A DNA stretch of 64,000 nucleotides from Thiohalocapsa sp. ML1 (GCF_001469165.1 NZ_JABX01000022.1:1-64000), one strand, 5' to 3'. Counted from the stretch's first letter, positions 1 to 8,367 are shown. Translations and numbers: made by a program. Notes: generated by a model from the sequence alone, not told the origin.

Positions 1-115
1 GGCGTACGCCCCGCGCGTACGCCTCGATCGTCTTCGGTCGGAAGCCCTTGAGATGCAGATGCTTGTCCAGGGCGCTGTAGCGGCGCTTGAAATCGGCCTC
101 GAAAGATGGTGACAT
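1..115 (-). CDS. Tyrosine recombinase/integrase, N-terminal fragment cut by window edge
   Basis: Only the first 38 codons are inside the window, read leftward from an ATG at 115. The visible peptide starts MSPSFEADFKRRY and contains LKGFRPKTIEAYARGV, the signature of the SAM-like core-binding domain at the start of phage-type and IS91-associated tyrosine integrases. Family members bind recombination sites with this domain and carry the catalytic Arg/His/Tyr set further on, which is outside the window. It marks the left edge as possibly mobile. The domain call is fairly secure; whether the gene is intact cannot be seen. Confidence 0.7.
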   Translation of the reverse strand, partial: MSPSFEADFKRRYSALDKHLHLKGFRPKTIEAYARGVR

Positions 116-121
116 GACGGC

Positions 122-177
122 GCAACCTCATGATTCTCAGCGGAATGTCCCCTCGCACGGCGAGGGCGTGAGGTTGC
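122..177. repeat. Inverted repeat upstream of the integrase start
   Basis: GCAACCTCA at 122-130 is matched by TGAGGTTGC at 169-177, and an inner stem CCCTCG/CGAGGG lies at 150-155 and 161-166. The nested palindrome directly precedes the integrase gene. It could be an element end, a recombinase binding site or a hairpin in the leader; the sequence alone does not decide. Confidence 0.5.
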
Positions 178-258
178 ATCTTAGTCACTGCGGGGCCGCC
201 GCGTCGCTGTTCTCCGCGTAGCGGCTCCGTCCAACGACATTCCCGACCTGCGTATCCC

Positions 259-669
259 ATGACCAACGTCACCCCCGGTCCTCTCCACCTCCTCGCCATC
301 ATCGAGCTCGGCGGTTATCCGAACTTCGCGCCGCTCTACAAGCGCTTTGGCTTCGCTGCGGAGCTGGTGAGCTCGCAGCGGAAGGCGCAGGCGGCGCTGA
401 AGCGGCGCATCCCGGAGGTCATCGTCGCGGAGTACAACTTCCAGTCCGACTTTCGGGACCGCACGAGCAACCTGGAGACGCTGATGGCGCGGCTCCAGAA
501 GCATCCCGAGGTGCGCGTCATCTGCATCTACCAGCCCGAGTACGAGCACAAGCTCGATGGCCTGCGCGCCCGCTTTCCGGTGTTCGCGGCGCTGCCGCTG
601 CCGGTGACCGAGGCGGCGATGGAGCAGGCGCTGGGGTCGGCGCTGGCGAGCACCGGCCAGGCCGACTGA
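259..669 (+). CDS. Conserved hypothetical protein, receiver-like size
   Basis: A 136-residue soluble protein with no signal peptide or membrane segment. The alternation of predicted strands and helices (for example EVIVAEYN near 53-60, EVRVICIYQPEYEH near 85-98, FAALPLPVTEAAMEQAL near the end) recalls a response-regulator receiver fold, but the acidic phospho-acceptor position is not recognisable. A degenerate receiver is therefore only a guess. Codon use matches the flanking genes. It stands alone, convergent with mepA. The start is the first ATG; no strong ribosome-binding site is visible. Confidence 0.65.
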   Translation: MTNVTPGPLHLLAIIELGGYPNFAPLYKRFGFAAELVSSQRKAQAALKRRIPEVIVAEYNFQSDFRDRTSNLETLMARLQKHPEVRVICIYQPEYEHKLDGLRARFPVFAALPLPVTEAAMEQALGSALASTGQAD

Positions 670-865
670 GCCTGGATCCGTGCGGGATGCGCGGGGACGG
701 GGCTCAAGCGGTCGGTCTTTCCGGCCGATTGCCCCTACGCAAGTGCCGATCTGCTGGACGATGGGTTCTGGCCCGGTTGAGGGCGCGGCGCGCCGAGGGT
801 GCAAGGTCCTTGAATTGAGCACCTGGATTGGGGGCGGGATCGGTTGCCTCTCGGTTTGATCTCGA

Positions 866-927
866 TTTCGATTTCGATAGCGATGTCGATGAGCGCGACT
901 CATCGGTCTGAGGCTCTGCCTGGCTAG
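866..927. repeat. Partial copy of the CTAG-bounded intergenic repeat (family A)
   Basis: GATTTCGATTTCGAT precedes GACTCATCGGTCTGAGGCTCTGCCTGGCTAG, the reverse complement of the module found at 32165-32280 and 42411-42440. It abuts the 3' end of mepA, and the last bases of mepA lie within it. Confidence 0.6.
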
Positions 928-1799
928 GATGCGCGCAGCAGGACCTGGCACTGCGCCGGCGGCTTCGGGGTCGGGGGCGCCTTCGCGGACGATGAGCTTT
1001 TGGGGCTTCTGGCTTCCAGGCTGAACCACCAGGCCAGCTCGGCGCCGCAGCCGCTGCCCATGGGCACCGGGCTCTGCTGCTCGCAATGCGGGCTGTCGGC
1101 CGGGCACTTGAGGCGCACGTGCATGTGTGCGTCGTGCCCCCACCAGGGGCGCAGCTTGCGCAGCCATGGCGCGTTGTTCTCGCTCTCGCACAGCGCGCGC
1201 TTGATGCCCGGGTTGACCAGCACGCGGTCCACCTTCGGATGCTCCGCGGTGGTTCTGATCAGGAACAACTGGTCCGGGCCGAAGAGCGCGTTCAGCGCCA
1301 GCCTCTTCGGCGTCAGCATGCTCGGTGGGTCGTGCTGCTCCGGTGTCGCGCGCACGGCCTCGGCAGGCGAGTCGGCGAGGGTGAGCCAGATGTCCGCGTC
1401 GAGGCCGTTTTGGTGACTCACGTGGGATGAGTTCATGCGCCCGCCGCGCGGCTGCGCGAGGTCGCCGACCATGATGTAGCGGCCGTTGCGCGCGGCCATC
1501 GCCTCGCCTAAGTCGCGGATAAGCAGCAGCGCATCCGGATGGCCGTAGTAGCGATTGCGGTGTCGGCGAATGTTGACGAAGCCCGTGCCGCTGGCGGGCA
1601 GGGCCTCGGCACCGGCAATACACCCGTTGGATGGGCTGCCAATGGCCGTGGCGCGGCCGAGTGATGCGTGTTGGATGCGGGACCAAGGCGTGTCCGCGGC
1701 GGCGGACAATGCTGGACTCAGCACAACAAGCCAGAGGATGGCGCGGCGCAACATGGCCCCGGCCGGTGTCCCGTTTCGATCCGTTCTCGATGAGTGCAT
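924..1799 (-). CDS. mepA: Penicillin-insensitive murein endopeptidase MepA
   Basis: A periplasmic LAS-family zinc peptidase that cuts the D-Ala to meso-diaminopimelate cross-links in peptidoglycan. A hydrophobic export signal is visible (MLRRAILWLVVLSPALSAAA). Metal-site motifs are present: HQNGLDADIW (the H-x3-x2-D element) and HDAHMHVRLKCP, where the family has its second metal His pair. Cysteines near the C-terminus suit a periplasmic enzyme. The length is close to the family norm of about 275. The start is uncertain: ATG at 1799 has GGGGAAG upstream, while an internal ATG at 1754 begins directly at the signal peptide. Family assignment is confident. Confidence 0.92.
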   Translation of the reverse strand: MHSSRTDRNGTPAGAMLRRAILWLVVLSPALSAAADTPWSRIQHASLGRATAIGSPSNGCIAGAEALPASGTGFVNIRRHRNRYYGHPDALLLIRDLGEAMAARNGRYIMVGDLAQPRGGRMNSSHVSHQNGLDADIWLTLADSPAEAVRATPEQHDPPSMLTPKRLALNALFGPDQLFLIRTTAEHPKVDRVLVNPGIKRALCESENNAPWLRKLRPWWGHDAHMHVRLKCPADSPHCEQQSPVPMGSGCGAELAWWFSLEARSPKSSSSAKAPPTPKPPAQCQVLLRAS

Positions 1800-1925
1800 G
1801 CTCCGCTTCCCCGGGCAGACAAGCCGCCGCCGTGGTCAATGAGAGCGGGCATGTTAGCCGAAACGAGAAGCTTTGACGCCGTCCCTGGCATGCATGTGAG
1901 CGCGCCCGGGATCGGCGCCGGTCGG

Positions 1926-2576
1926 CTAGGCCGCCTTCATCAGGCGGCGCTTGCGGGCGCGCTTGCTGATGACGGCGCCGCGCATCATGAAGACGACGAA
2001 TAGGCTGGCAACGAAGCCCGCCAGTGCCACGGCGCTGCTCACGAGCACCGGTTTGGCCTGCGGCTCGGCGATGCCCAGGAAGGTGCCGACGGAGATGAGC
2101 GTCGGGTTGTTGGCCGGCACCGCAATCAGGAAGGCGCAGAAGGCGAGGAACACCGAGAAGAACAAAAGCTTGATGTCCATCTGCACTGCCGCGAGCAGGG
2201 TGCCCAAGGCCAGCAGGTAGAGCATCAGGGCCGTGTATTGCTGGTCATTCATTAGCTCCCGGTAGCCCTGGGAGTTCAGCAGGTACAGTAGGCCGATCAG
2301 AGCGCCCCAATGGACTAGGCCGCGCAGCAGGTACCACATGCGGTTGCTGTTGCTGACATAGGCCTGGGTCCAGCCCGAGGCCAGCGACACAATGGCGACG
2401 ACGGGTACGAAGATTTCCCAATACTTGTACGTCGCGGACATGTCCCGCTGGCTCAGCCAGAACAGCACCACGGTGGCGGCAAACAGGATCAGGATCGGCA
2501 ACAGCGCCATCGGCAGGGGGGTGAGCCCGTAGGGGTCGCGCTTCGGGGTGGTCGTCTCGGTTGCGGCAGCGGACAC
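1926..2576 (-). CDS. Six-helix membrane protein, unknown function (paralogue 1)
   Basis: 216 residues starting at a GTG (2576) behind a clear GGAGG. About six hydrophobic segments: roughly 21-42, 52-69, 84-104, 115-135, 138-155 and 177-200, with a basic C-terminal tail SKRARKRR. It is plainly homologous to the protein at 10886-11587: both carry SATYKYWEIFVPVVA after the first helix and similar LLAAVQMDIKLL and LAFCAFL blocks. I do not recognise a named family or function. A weak promoter (TTCACA, 16 bases, TAGACT) lies upstream on the same strand at 2697-2724. Confidence 0.8.
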   Translation of the reverse strand: MSAAATETTTPKRDPYGLTPLPMALLPILILFAATVVLFWLSQRDMSATYKYWEIFVPVVAIVSLASGWTQAYVSNSNRMWYLLRGLVHWGALIGLLYLLNSQGYRELMNDQQYTALMLYLLALGTLLAAVQMDIKLLFFSVFLAFCAFLIAVPANNPTLISVGTFLGIAEPQAKPVLVSSAVALAGFVASLFVVFMMRGAVISKRARKRRLMKAA

Positions 2577-2696
2577 GTCGAATCCTCCAGCAGGGTAGGG
2601 GAAGAAGCCGACGGCTTCCGCGGCCCCGCGCGGGGTCGTTAGCCGGCTGCAATGCAGGGTGCAAGGCAGGGGCCGTCGGCAGGACAGCCACGCTAG

Positions 2697-2724
2697 AGTC
2701 TAAACCATTTTTTCCATGTGTGAA
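2697..2724 (-). promoter_or_regulatory. Possible sigma-70 promoter for the membrane protein gene
   Basis: On the minus strand TTCACA and TAGACT are separated by 16 bases, about 120 bases upstream of the GTG start. The surrounding DNA is AT-richer than the average of the window. The match is modest. Confidence 0.3.
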
Positions 2725-2804
2725 GTGTGATTGACACCGACTGCCGATTTTTCATGTAAACCGAAACTGACACCCGCGGCGCGCCGACCTGGCTTGAACC
2801 TGGA

Positions 2805-2924
2805 TTGCTTGACGGCGCCAAGTGCTTGCAGATGAGTCAAGGTTCATGGCGACAAGGCGCTTGAAGGCAAAAGGGCCGAGGGCCAAGGGCCAAGGGAGCC
2901 CTCCTTGGCCCTTGGCCCTTGGCG
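2805..2924. repeat. Family A intergenic repeat
   Basis: Contains TTGACGGCGCCAAGTGCTTG, GATGAGTCAAGGTTCATG and the long hairpin arm AAGGGCCGAGGGCCAAGG with its complement CCTTGGCCCTTGGCCCTTGG. It is the same modular element as at 28759-28924 and 42248-42592. It fills most of the 2577-2946 gap; nothing else coding is seen there. Confidence 0.75.
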
Positions 2925-2946
2925 CAGGCTGCTGAGGTGCGGCCGA

Positions 2947-3543
2947 TCAACTGCCGATCAGCGCCTCGTAGCGCTCGCGGAACGCGGTCTGCCGAGCCCG
3001 ATCCGCCTCCGCCTCGCTCGCGAACAGTGGCGATTCCTGCCAACTGCCGCTCGCGTGGTCGTAGACCGAGTAGCGCCAGGTCTTGCCCACCTTGAACACC
3101 TTGGTCACGTCGTGGCCCGCCTGGGCCATGGCCTGCATCCTGTTGAGGCCGGTGGGCAGGCCGGCGTCGGCGGGGCTTGGCGTGCTTGCTGGGGCGGGGG
3201 CAGGGTCGGCGGGGGCCTGCTCGCGCAAACGGAAGCTGTTGTTCTGCATCTCGCCCTGCACGTCGAGCTCCACCGCCTCGACGTTCGGCAGTCGCTTCAG
3301 AATATAGGCGGCCATCAGCATGCCGACCTTGTGATTCTCCTTTTCGAGCGCGGTCAGGAGCTTGTCGGCGACAATCTGGCAGCGCTGCTCCAGGGTCGGT
3401 GCGGCGACCCATTCGCGGCTCATCTGCCAACCCTTGTCCATGTCCGCGTCCAGCTTGGCGCAGAAGGCGTCGGCGCCGGCCAGCAGGCCGTCCGGCACGT
3501 CCAGACTGTATTCCTGGTCCTCGATAATGGCCTTGAGGATCAT
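2947..3543 (-). CDS. Conserved hypothetical protein
   Basis: 198 residues beginning MILKAIIEDQEYSLDVPD. The frame is open further upstream, but that extension is an Ala/Arg/Pro-rich stretch typical of non-coding GC-rich DNA, so the ATG at 3543 is preferred. The N-terminal 100 residues are acidic and probably helical. A Pro/Ala linker follows near residues 109-125, then a C-terminal segment with KTWRYSVYDHASGSWQESP that looks like a small beta domain. No motif tells the function. It is divergent from the dioxygenase gene at 3693, about 150 bases away, so the two may share a control region. Confidence 0.7.
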   Translation of the reverse strand: MILKAIIEDQEYSLDVPDGLLAGADAFCAKLDADMDKGWQMSREWVAAPTLEQRCQIVADKLLTALEKENHKVGMLMAAYILKRLPNVEAVELDVQGEMQNNSFRLREQAPADPAPAPASTPSPADAGLPTGLNRMQAMAQAGHDVTKVFKVGKTWRYSVYDHASGSWQESPLFASEAEADRARQTAFRERYEALIGS

Positions 3544-3692
3544 GCTCGGTCTCCGGGCTCGGGTGGCAGCGGGGCGGGGCGGGCCGGCGGCCGAGCTGGC
3601 CGCCGCCACGGGCGATCCGCTATGTTAGCAAAGGCGTCGGCGCTCACTGTCGGCCGGCGCGTCGTTCGTCCCCAGACGCCCGCGAGGCCGCG

Positions 3693-4367
3693 ATGCTGCT
3701 CACCATCCCGAACCTGCTCAATGCCGCCCAGCTCGCCAAGATGCACGAGATCATTGCGGATGGCGAGTTCCTCGACGGCAAGCTCAGCGCCGGCTACGCG
3801 GCGGCGCGGGTCAAGCGCAACGAAGAGCTGGGGCAGGAGCCGGAGCGCATCCAGCGCCTGATTCGCATCCTGATGGCGAGCTTGGGCCACCACGAGACCT
3901 TTCGCTTCGGCGTGCTGCCGCATCGGGTGGCGGACCCGATCTTCGCTCGCTACCGGCCCGGGATGGCCTACGGCGACCACGTGGATGATCCGATCATGGG
4001 CAGCGGCGGGCCGCGCTTTCGCTCGGACGTCTCGATGACCGTGTTTCTGAACGAGCCAGCGGACTACGACGGCGGCGAGCTCGTGATCCGCACCAGCTTC
4101 GGCGAGCAGCGCGTCAAGCTGCCCGCCGGCGATGCGGTGGTCTACCCGTCCTCCAGCCTGCATCAGGTCGCGGAGGTCACCCGCGGCGAGCGCCTGGTGG
4201 CACTGACCTGGATCCAGAGCTACGTGCGCGACCCCGCCCGGCGAGAGCTCCTGTACGAGCTGAACCTGGCCCGAGAGCACCTGCTGAGGACGGCGCCAGC
4301 CGCCGAGCACACGGCCCTGGTGGACCGCAGCTACAGCAACTTGGTGCGGATGTGGGGGGAGGTCTGA
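3693..4367 (+). CDS. PKHD-type Fe(II)/2-oxoglutarate hydroxylase (PiuC/YbiX family)
   Basis: A 224-residue double-stranded beta-helix dioxygenase. The iron ligands are visible as H96-x-D98 in YGDHVDDP and H157 in SSSLHQVAEV, with R167 (GERLVALTW) in the usual 2-oxoglutarate position. Family members such as PiuC and YbiX are linked to iron uptake and are often Fur-regulated, but their substrate is not firmly known. Here the neighbours are Fe-S assembly genes (sufE, IscA-type). Length matches the family (about 225). No Fur box was recognised upstream. Confidence 0.9.
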   Translation: MLLTIPNLLNAAQLAKMHEIIADGEFLDGKLSAGYAAARVKRNEELGQEPERIQRLIRILMASLGHHETFRFGVLPHRVADPIFARYRPGMAYGDHVDDPIMGSGGPRFRSDVSMTVFLNEPADYDGGELVIRTSFGEQRVKLPAGDAVVYPSSSLHQVAEVTRGERLVALTWIQSYVRDPARRELLYELNLAREHLLRTAPAAEHTALVDRSYSNLVRMWGEV

Positions 4368-4412
4368 TGGCGTCGGGGAGGGGCCGAGGGCCGAGGAGGA
4401 GGGCGCCGCGCG

Positions 4413-4526
4413 GTTGCCCTCGGCGGCGCGCTTGCCGCTCATCATCGGCACCGGCAACGCTGCAACGCCGTTGATGATGGCGGTGTCGCGGTTGCCGTGG
4501 AGCCTGAGCGTATCGGCCCTGTCCAT
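4413..4526 (-). pseudogene. Decayed duplicate fragment of sufE
   Basis: The minus-strand peptide DTLRLHGNRDTAIINGVAAL and the following SGKRAAE align with DTLRFHGDCDTAIIKGVVAL and SGKSAAE of the intact sufE at 4602-5042. Only about 38 codons survive, with no start or stop of their own. DNA identity is high (for example TTGATGATGGCGGTGTCGC is shared). It lies just downstream of sufE in the same orientation and is best read as a partial tandem duplication that has eroded. A family A hairpin remnant flanks it on each side. Confidence 0.75.
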
Positions 4527-4601
4527 GCCTGCGTAAGGAGGGGGGAGGTTTGACGCCGCCGGGGAAGAGCCGAGGGCCGAGGCTGGCGCGCCCCTCGGTT
4601 G

Positions 4602-5042
4602 CTATGCGGCAGCCAGACTGCGCACCTGCCTCTTCATCTTGTTGACGATGGCATAGACGCCGACGTGGCGGTTGGGGCTCAGGTGCTCTTCGAGCTGCAG
4701 CCCTTCAAACAGGGCGTCCACGTCCGTCGCCTCGATCTCGGCTGCGCTCTTACCGCTGAAGACCTGCACCAGCAACGCCACCACGCCCTTGATGATGGCG
4801 GTGTCGCAGTCGCCGTGGAACCTGAGCGTGTCGGTCCCGTCTATGGGCTTCGGCTCTATGGGCTTCGGCACCACGTGCACGGTGCTCATGCACTCCATGA
4901 CCCGATTGCCGTCCACCTTGTCGGCCGGGTCCATCGGCGGCAGGCGCTCGCCGAGCTCCACCAGATACTCGTAGCGCTGATCCCAGTCGCCGAGCAGCTC
5001 GAAGGTGTCGATGATCTCGTCGATCTCGTCGCTGGTACTCAT
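4602..5042 (-). CDS. sufE: SufE-family cysteine desulfurase sulfur acceptor
   Basis: A 146-residue protein that accepts persulfide sulfur from a SufS/IscS-type desulfurase and passes it on for Fe-S cluster assembly in the cytoplasm. The acceptor cysteine is C51 in NRVMECMSTVHVV, at the position of the E. coli active Cys. The N-terminal DTFELLGDWDQRYEYLVELG block is typical. Length is normal. The IscA-type carrier lies 26 bases upstream on the same strand (5069-5395), so the two probably form an operon. No sufS is in the window. Confidence 0.93.
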   Translation of the reverse strand: MSTSDEIDEIIDTFELLGDWDQRYEYLVELGERLPPMDPADKVDGNRVMECMSTVHVVPKPIEPKPIDGTDTLRFHGDCDTAIIKGVVALLVQVFSGKSAAEIEATDVDALFEGLQLEEHLSPNRHVGVYAIVNKMKRQVRSLAAA

Positions 5043-5068
5043 GATGGCGCGTTGAACCTAGTTGCCGC

Positions 5069-5395
5069 TTAAACGCTGAAGGACTCGCCGCAGCCGCACT
5101 GGTCCTTGATGTTCGGGTTGCGGAACTCGAAGCCCTCGTTCAGCAGGCTCGACTTCACGAAGTCCACCTCCATGCCGTCGAGGCGGGTCAGGCTCGCATC
5201 GTCCACGACGACCTTGACACCGTGGCTTTCGAAGACCTGGTCGTCTTCGTCCACGTCGTCGGCGTAGTCGACGACGTAGGCGAAGCCGGTGCACCCGCTT
5301 TTCTTGGTGCCGATGCGAAGGCCGATGCCGTGCCCGCGCTTTGCCAGCATGTTGCTTACGTGGCGGGCGGCGCTGTCGGTGAGGGTGACTGCCAT
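5069..5395 (-). CDS. IscA/SufA/ErpA-type A-type Fe-S carrier
   Basis: A 108-residue HesB-domain protein starting MAVTLTDSAARHV at 5395. The open frame runs further upstream but without family similarity. The three cluster-binding cysteines are present: C35 (KSGCTGFAY), C100 and C102 (DQCGCGESF). A-type carriers hold or transfer Fe-S clusters to apo-proteins. Which of IscA, SufA or ErpA it corresponds to cannot be settled from sequence alone, so no symbol is given. It is followed by sufE in the same direction. Confidence 0.93.
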   Translation of the reverse strand: MAVTLTDSAARHVSNMLAKRGHGIGLRIGTKKSGCTGFAYVVDYADDVDEDDQVFESHGVKVVVDDASLTRLDGMEVDFVKSSLLNEGFEFRNPNIKDQCGCGESFSV

Positions 5396-5561
5396 GGTGC
5401 TGCTCCGAAGTGTTCGTTGTTGCGTCGATGACGGCTGTCGATGTCGGCTGTCGATGTCGGCTTTAGTAAACCTTGCGACTAAGGATTTCAAGGGCGCGGC
5501 GCAGCGCCGGCAGGCCAAGCGCTGGCGCCTCGGCCCTCGGCCCTAGGCCCTAGGCCCTCTC

Positions 5562-6221
5562 CTAGTGCCGCTGCTCGCTCCCCGCCGCTCCGCCGCCGAA
5601 GACCGACATGTCCATCAGCCCCCGCATCAGGTCCGCGCGGGCACCGATGCTTTCGGTTTCGAGCAGGGCCTGCTTGTCGTCCGCGCCCAGCGGCAGGTGC
5701 GCGCAGAGCAGGTTGACGAGGTCGTAATCGTCCATCTTGCCGATGTCTTCCCAGGGCACCTCGACGCTGCGCTGATCGCAGAAGGCCCGCAGCGAGCCCA
5801 TGAAGCGCTCGCGGTTGCCGATGGCTTCGCCTTCTAGGTCGTAGTCGCCGGCGAAGCGGCTCCAGTCCGGGCGCACGCGGCGGTAGCCGTCGCGTGCCGG
5901 CAGCTCCTCGGCGATCTGGAAGCGGCAGAGCCCGGTCAGTACGAGCACGATGCGCCCGTCAGCGGTCTCGCTGTAGGAGGTGATGCGCCCGGCACAGCCG
6001 ATGCGGTGCACGGCAGGCGTGTCGTCGGTGTCGTCGCCGCGGGGCTGCACCATACCGATCAGGTGATCCTCGGCGAGCGCCGCGCCGATCATGCGCAGGT
6101 AGCGCGGCTCGAAGATATTGAGCGGCAACTGCACCCCCGGCAGCACCACGGCGCCGCTCAGCGGGAAGATGGGCAGCTCGCGCGGCAGGTGCGCGAAGGT
6201 TTGCAGAAAGGGGCTTCTCAC
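5562..6221 (-). CDS. Lon N-terminal (substrate-binding) domain protein
   Basis: A 219-residue stand-alone LON domain without ATPase or protease parts. The GTG at 6221 follows GGGAGAATCCAGC, a good ribosome-binding site, and leads directly into RELPIFPLSGAVVLPGVQLP, the conserved start of the domain; LNIFEPRYLRM and the later beta-rich segment also fit. Such proteins are common in proteobacteria and their role is not well established. The frame is open upstream into the histidine kinase gene, but that 887-residue fusion is an artefact of a frameshift in the kinase. Confidence in the family is high. Confidence 0.9.
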   Translation of the reverse strand: MRSPFLQTFAHLPRELPIFPLSGAVVLPGVQLPLNIFEPRYLRMIGAALAEDHLIGMVQPRGDDTDDTPAVHRIGCAGRITSYSETADGRIVLVLTGLCRFQIAEELPARDGYRRVRPDWSRFAGDYDLEGEAIGNRERFMGSLRAFCDQRSVEVPWEDIGKMDDYDLVNLLCAHLPLGADDKQALLETESIGARADLMRGLMDMSVFGGGAAGSEQRH

Positions 6222-6371
6222 GCTGGATTCTCCCGGTGGCAATGGCAGGCGCGCGGGCCGGCGGCCCTGGGTCTCGGACAGCCCTGTGGTCGGGAGATTC
6301 ACGGCAGGGGCCGTTCCGCGATCGCGCGCCTCTCGCACGTTACGCCGACAATGATCAACATACTGACCGCC

Positions 6372-6400
6372 ATATTGAGTCCAGCACCGGCGTCTTACAA
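6372..6400 (-). promoter_or_regulatory. Possible promoter for the LON-domain gene
   Basis: On the minus strand TTGTAA and CAATAT are separated by 17 bases, in a locally AT-richer stretch about 150 bases upstream of the GTG. It suggests the gene is transcribed separately from the kinase. Confidence 0.35.
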
Positions 6401-6468
6401 TCGATCCGGCGCAAGTTGCGGGTTGCCTGCGGCTGCCGTGCTCGGCCGCGGGGCTCCCGCACGCCGCA

Positions 6469-8225
6469 TCAGCCCGGCTCGTTGATCGGCACCCGCAGCT
6501 CTTCGGCGATCTGGCGCAGCAGCTCCCCCGCGGTGGCGAAGTCGAAGCCGTTGATGGCATTGCGCAGCGTGTCGACGCTGTCCGCGGCCACCAGGCCCGT
6601 GAGCCGCTCTGCGAGCGGCACGAAGGCGTTGATGGCCGCCGCGTCGAAGTCCTCCAGCAGCCAGGCCACCTGCCGCAGCCTCGCGCCCACGGCCGCCTCC
6701 GGCCCCGCACGGCTGCGCTTGGCCTCCGGCGGGGGCTGGGCCGCTCGGTCGTTGAGCCGATGACCGCGGCATCGGTCGTGGTCGTGGCGGGCAGGTGGCC
6801 GGACCGCTCCGCGAGGCGCTGATCGATCTCCGCCATGAGCCCCTCCAGCAGTCGGCCCACGCGGAGCACGTCGAGCGACGGATCATCGTCTGCCCGGCGC
6901 TTGTGTGCCAGTCGCGACGCCGCCTCGCGCAGCTCCAGCGCCCCCAGGCTCGCCGCCGGGCTCTGCAGCGCGCGCGCCAGTTGCGCGGCGCCGAAGCGGT
7001 CGCCCACCGCGTGCAGGCTGCTGTAGTCCGTCACGAAGTCGCCGTGGTCCAGCTTGAACCTGGTGAGCACGCGCCGCAGCATGCGGCCGCTGCCGCGCGG
7101 CCGCACCCGTGTCGTACCGAGGTCGATCTGTCCGGATCGCGTCGGCCGGTCGTGGTGCGCGGCGGTGACCGTCGGCTCCGGGGGCGTCGGCGCACGTCCC
7201 GGCACGCCGAGTCGTAGCTCAAAATAGAAACTGCTGCCGGTGTCCAAGTGACTGTCGAGCCTGAGCTCGCCCCCCATGACCTGCACCAGCCGGTAGCACA
7301 GCCCGAGCCCGAGCCCGGAGCCGCCGTGCCGGCGGGTCAGCGAGGTATCGCCCTGGCGGAACAGCTCGAACAGCGTGTGCTGCTTGTCGGTCGGAATGCC
7401 GATGCCGGTGTCGCGCACCTCGAAGCGGACGCACGCCTCGGCAGCCGGGGCCTCACTTACGAGCTGGCAGCTCAGCACCACCTCGCCCGCGTCCGTGAGC
7501 TTGAGCGCGTTGTCCAGCAGGTTGGCCAGCACTTGGTGTAGCCGGTCGGCATCCCCCACCAGCGCGCTTGGTACCCGCGGATCGAGCTCCGTGTGCAGGT
7601 GCAGGCCCTTGCCCGCGGCCTGCTCGGCGGCGGCGGCGACGAGCTGGGCCAGCAGATCGCCCGCGGCAAAGCCGGAGCGCACCAGGCGTAGCTCGCCGGT
7701 CTCCAGCTTCACCAGGTCCAGCAGGTTGCTGATTTGGGTCAGCAGGCCTTGGGCGGCGCGGTCCGCTCGCAGCAGGTGCTCGCGCTGCTGCGGCAGCGTC
7801 GCGAGTTTCAGCGACAGCCGCGTCATGCCGACGATGACGTGCATCGGCGTGCGGATCTCGTGGCCGATGTTCGCGAGGAAGGCGCGCTTGGCGGTGTCCG
7901 CGCACTTGGCTTCGGCCTGCGCGCGATGCAGGCGCGCCTCCAGCTCGCGGATGCGGGCGCGGTCGGTCTCCCGTTGGCGGCCGAGAGCGCTCAGGCAGGT
8001 GTCGATCTGCGCCCAGTCGCCGCCCGCGCAGGCGCCGCCCGGGGCGAGCTGCCGTGCCCGCCGAGCCAGCCGCCGCCGCGGGCGCACGACCAGCTCGAAT
8101 GCCGCGTTCAGCAGGCCGGCCAACACCGTAATGGCGAGCACCTGCCCGAGCGGGGACGCCAAGAGCCCGCTTCGCGCAAGCACCGGCACGCCGAGCGCGA
8201 CTGGCACTAGGGCGATTTCTGTCAA
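6469..8225 (-). pseudogene. Histidine kinase with C-terminal HPt-like region, frameshifted
   Basis: Sensor kinase. In order: one membrane segment near the N-terminus (VLAITVLAGLLNAAFELVV), a coiled linker, HisKA with the phospho-acceptor H in FLANIGHEIRTPMHVIVGMT, N box (VLANLLDNALKLTDAG), G1 (DTGIGIP), F box and G2 (GGSGLGLGL), then an HPt-like helical region. Near 6740-6760 the frame is lost: the continuation NDRAAQPPPEAKRS and VGARLRQVAWLLEDFDAAAI runs in another frame to a TGA at 6469. A one-base change would restore about 585 residues, so a sequencing error is possible. The start is also unclear: the longest frame begins with TTG inside a mobile repeat (8211-8367); GTG at 8207 is the first start outside it. 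No partner regulator is adjacent. Confidence 0.75.
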
Positions 8226-8367
8226 AAAACATACCGCCTGGCTTGTCTTTTCGCCCGCCTTCTGCGTCGCGGCAGCGGGTGCATAGATCGACTATGCACC
8301 CGCTGCCGCTCCTTGAAGGCGGACGAAAATCCTGCGCCATTCGGTACGTTTTTTTCCGGCAATCGCC
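8211..8367. repeat. 157-bp palindromic MITE-like element, copy 1
   Basis: Bounded by GGCGAT and ATCGCC and almost identical, inverted, to 41197-41352. The centre is GCAGCGGGTGCATAG, five bases, CTATGCACCCGCTGC, a perfect 15-bp stem. Outer parts (CATACCGCC with GGTACG, CTTTTCGCCCGCCTTC with GAAGGCGGACGAAAA) also pair, so almost the whole element folds on itself. It sits between the kinase and ispB and may have replaced the kinase start. The rest of the 8226-8698 gap holds only the ispB promoter. Confidence 0.85.

Noticed and set aside
181-1839. A 552-codon minus-strand open frame
   Set aside because: Arg/Pro/Ala-rich shadow of mepA and the 259-669 gene in GC-rich DNA; no family motif and it overlaps clear genes.
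5562-8225. 887-residue kinase-LON fusion protein
   Set aside because: The joining part is Arg/Ser/Pro-rich out-of-frame sequence; the kinase continues in another frame to a stop at 6469 and the LON gene has its own ribosome-binding site.
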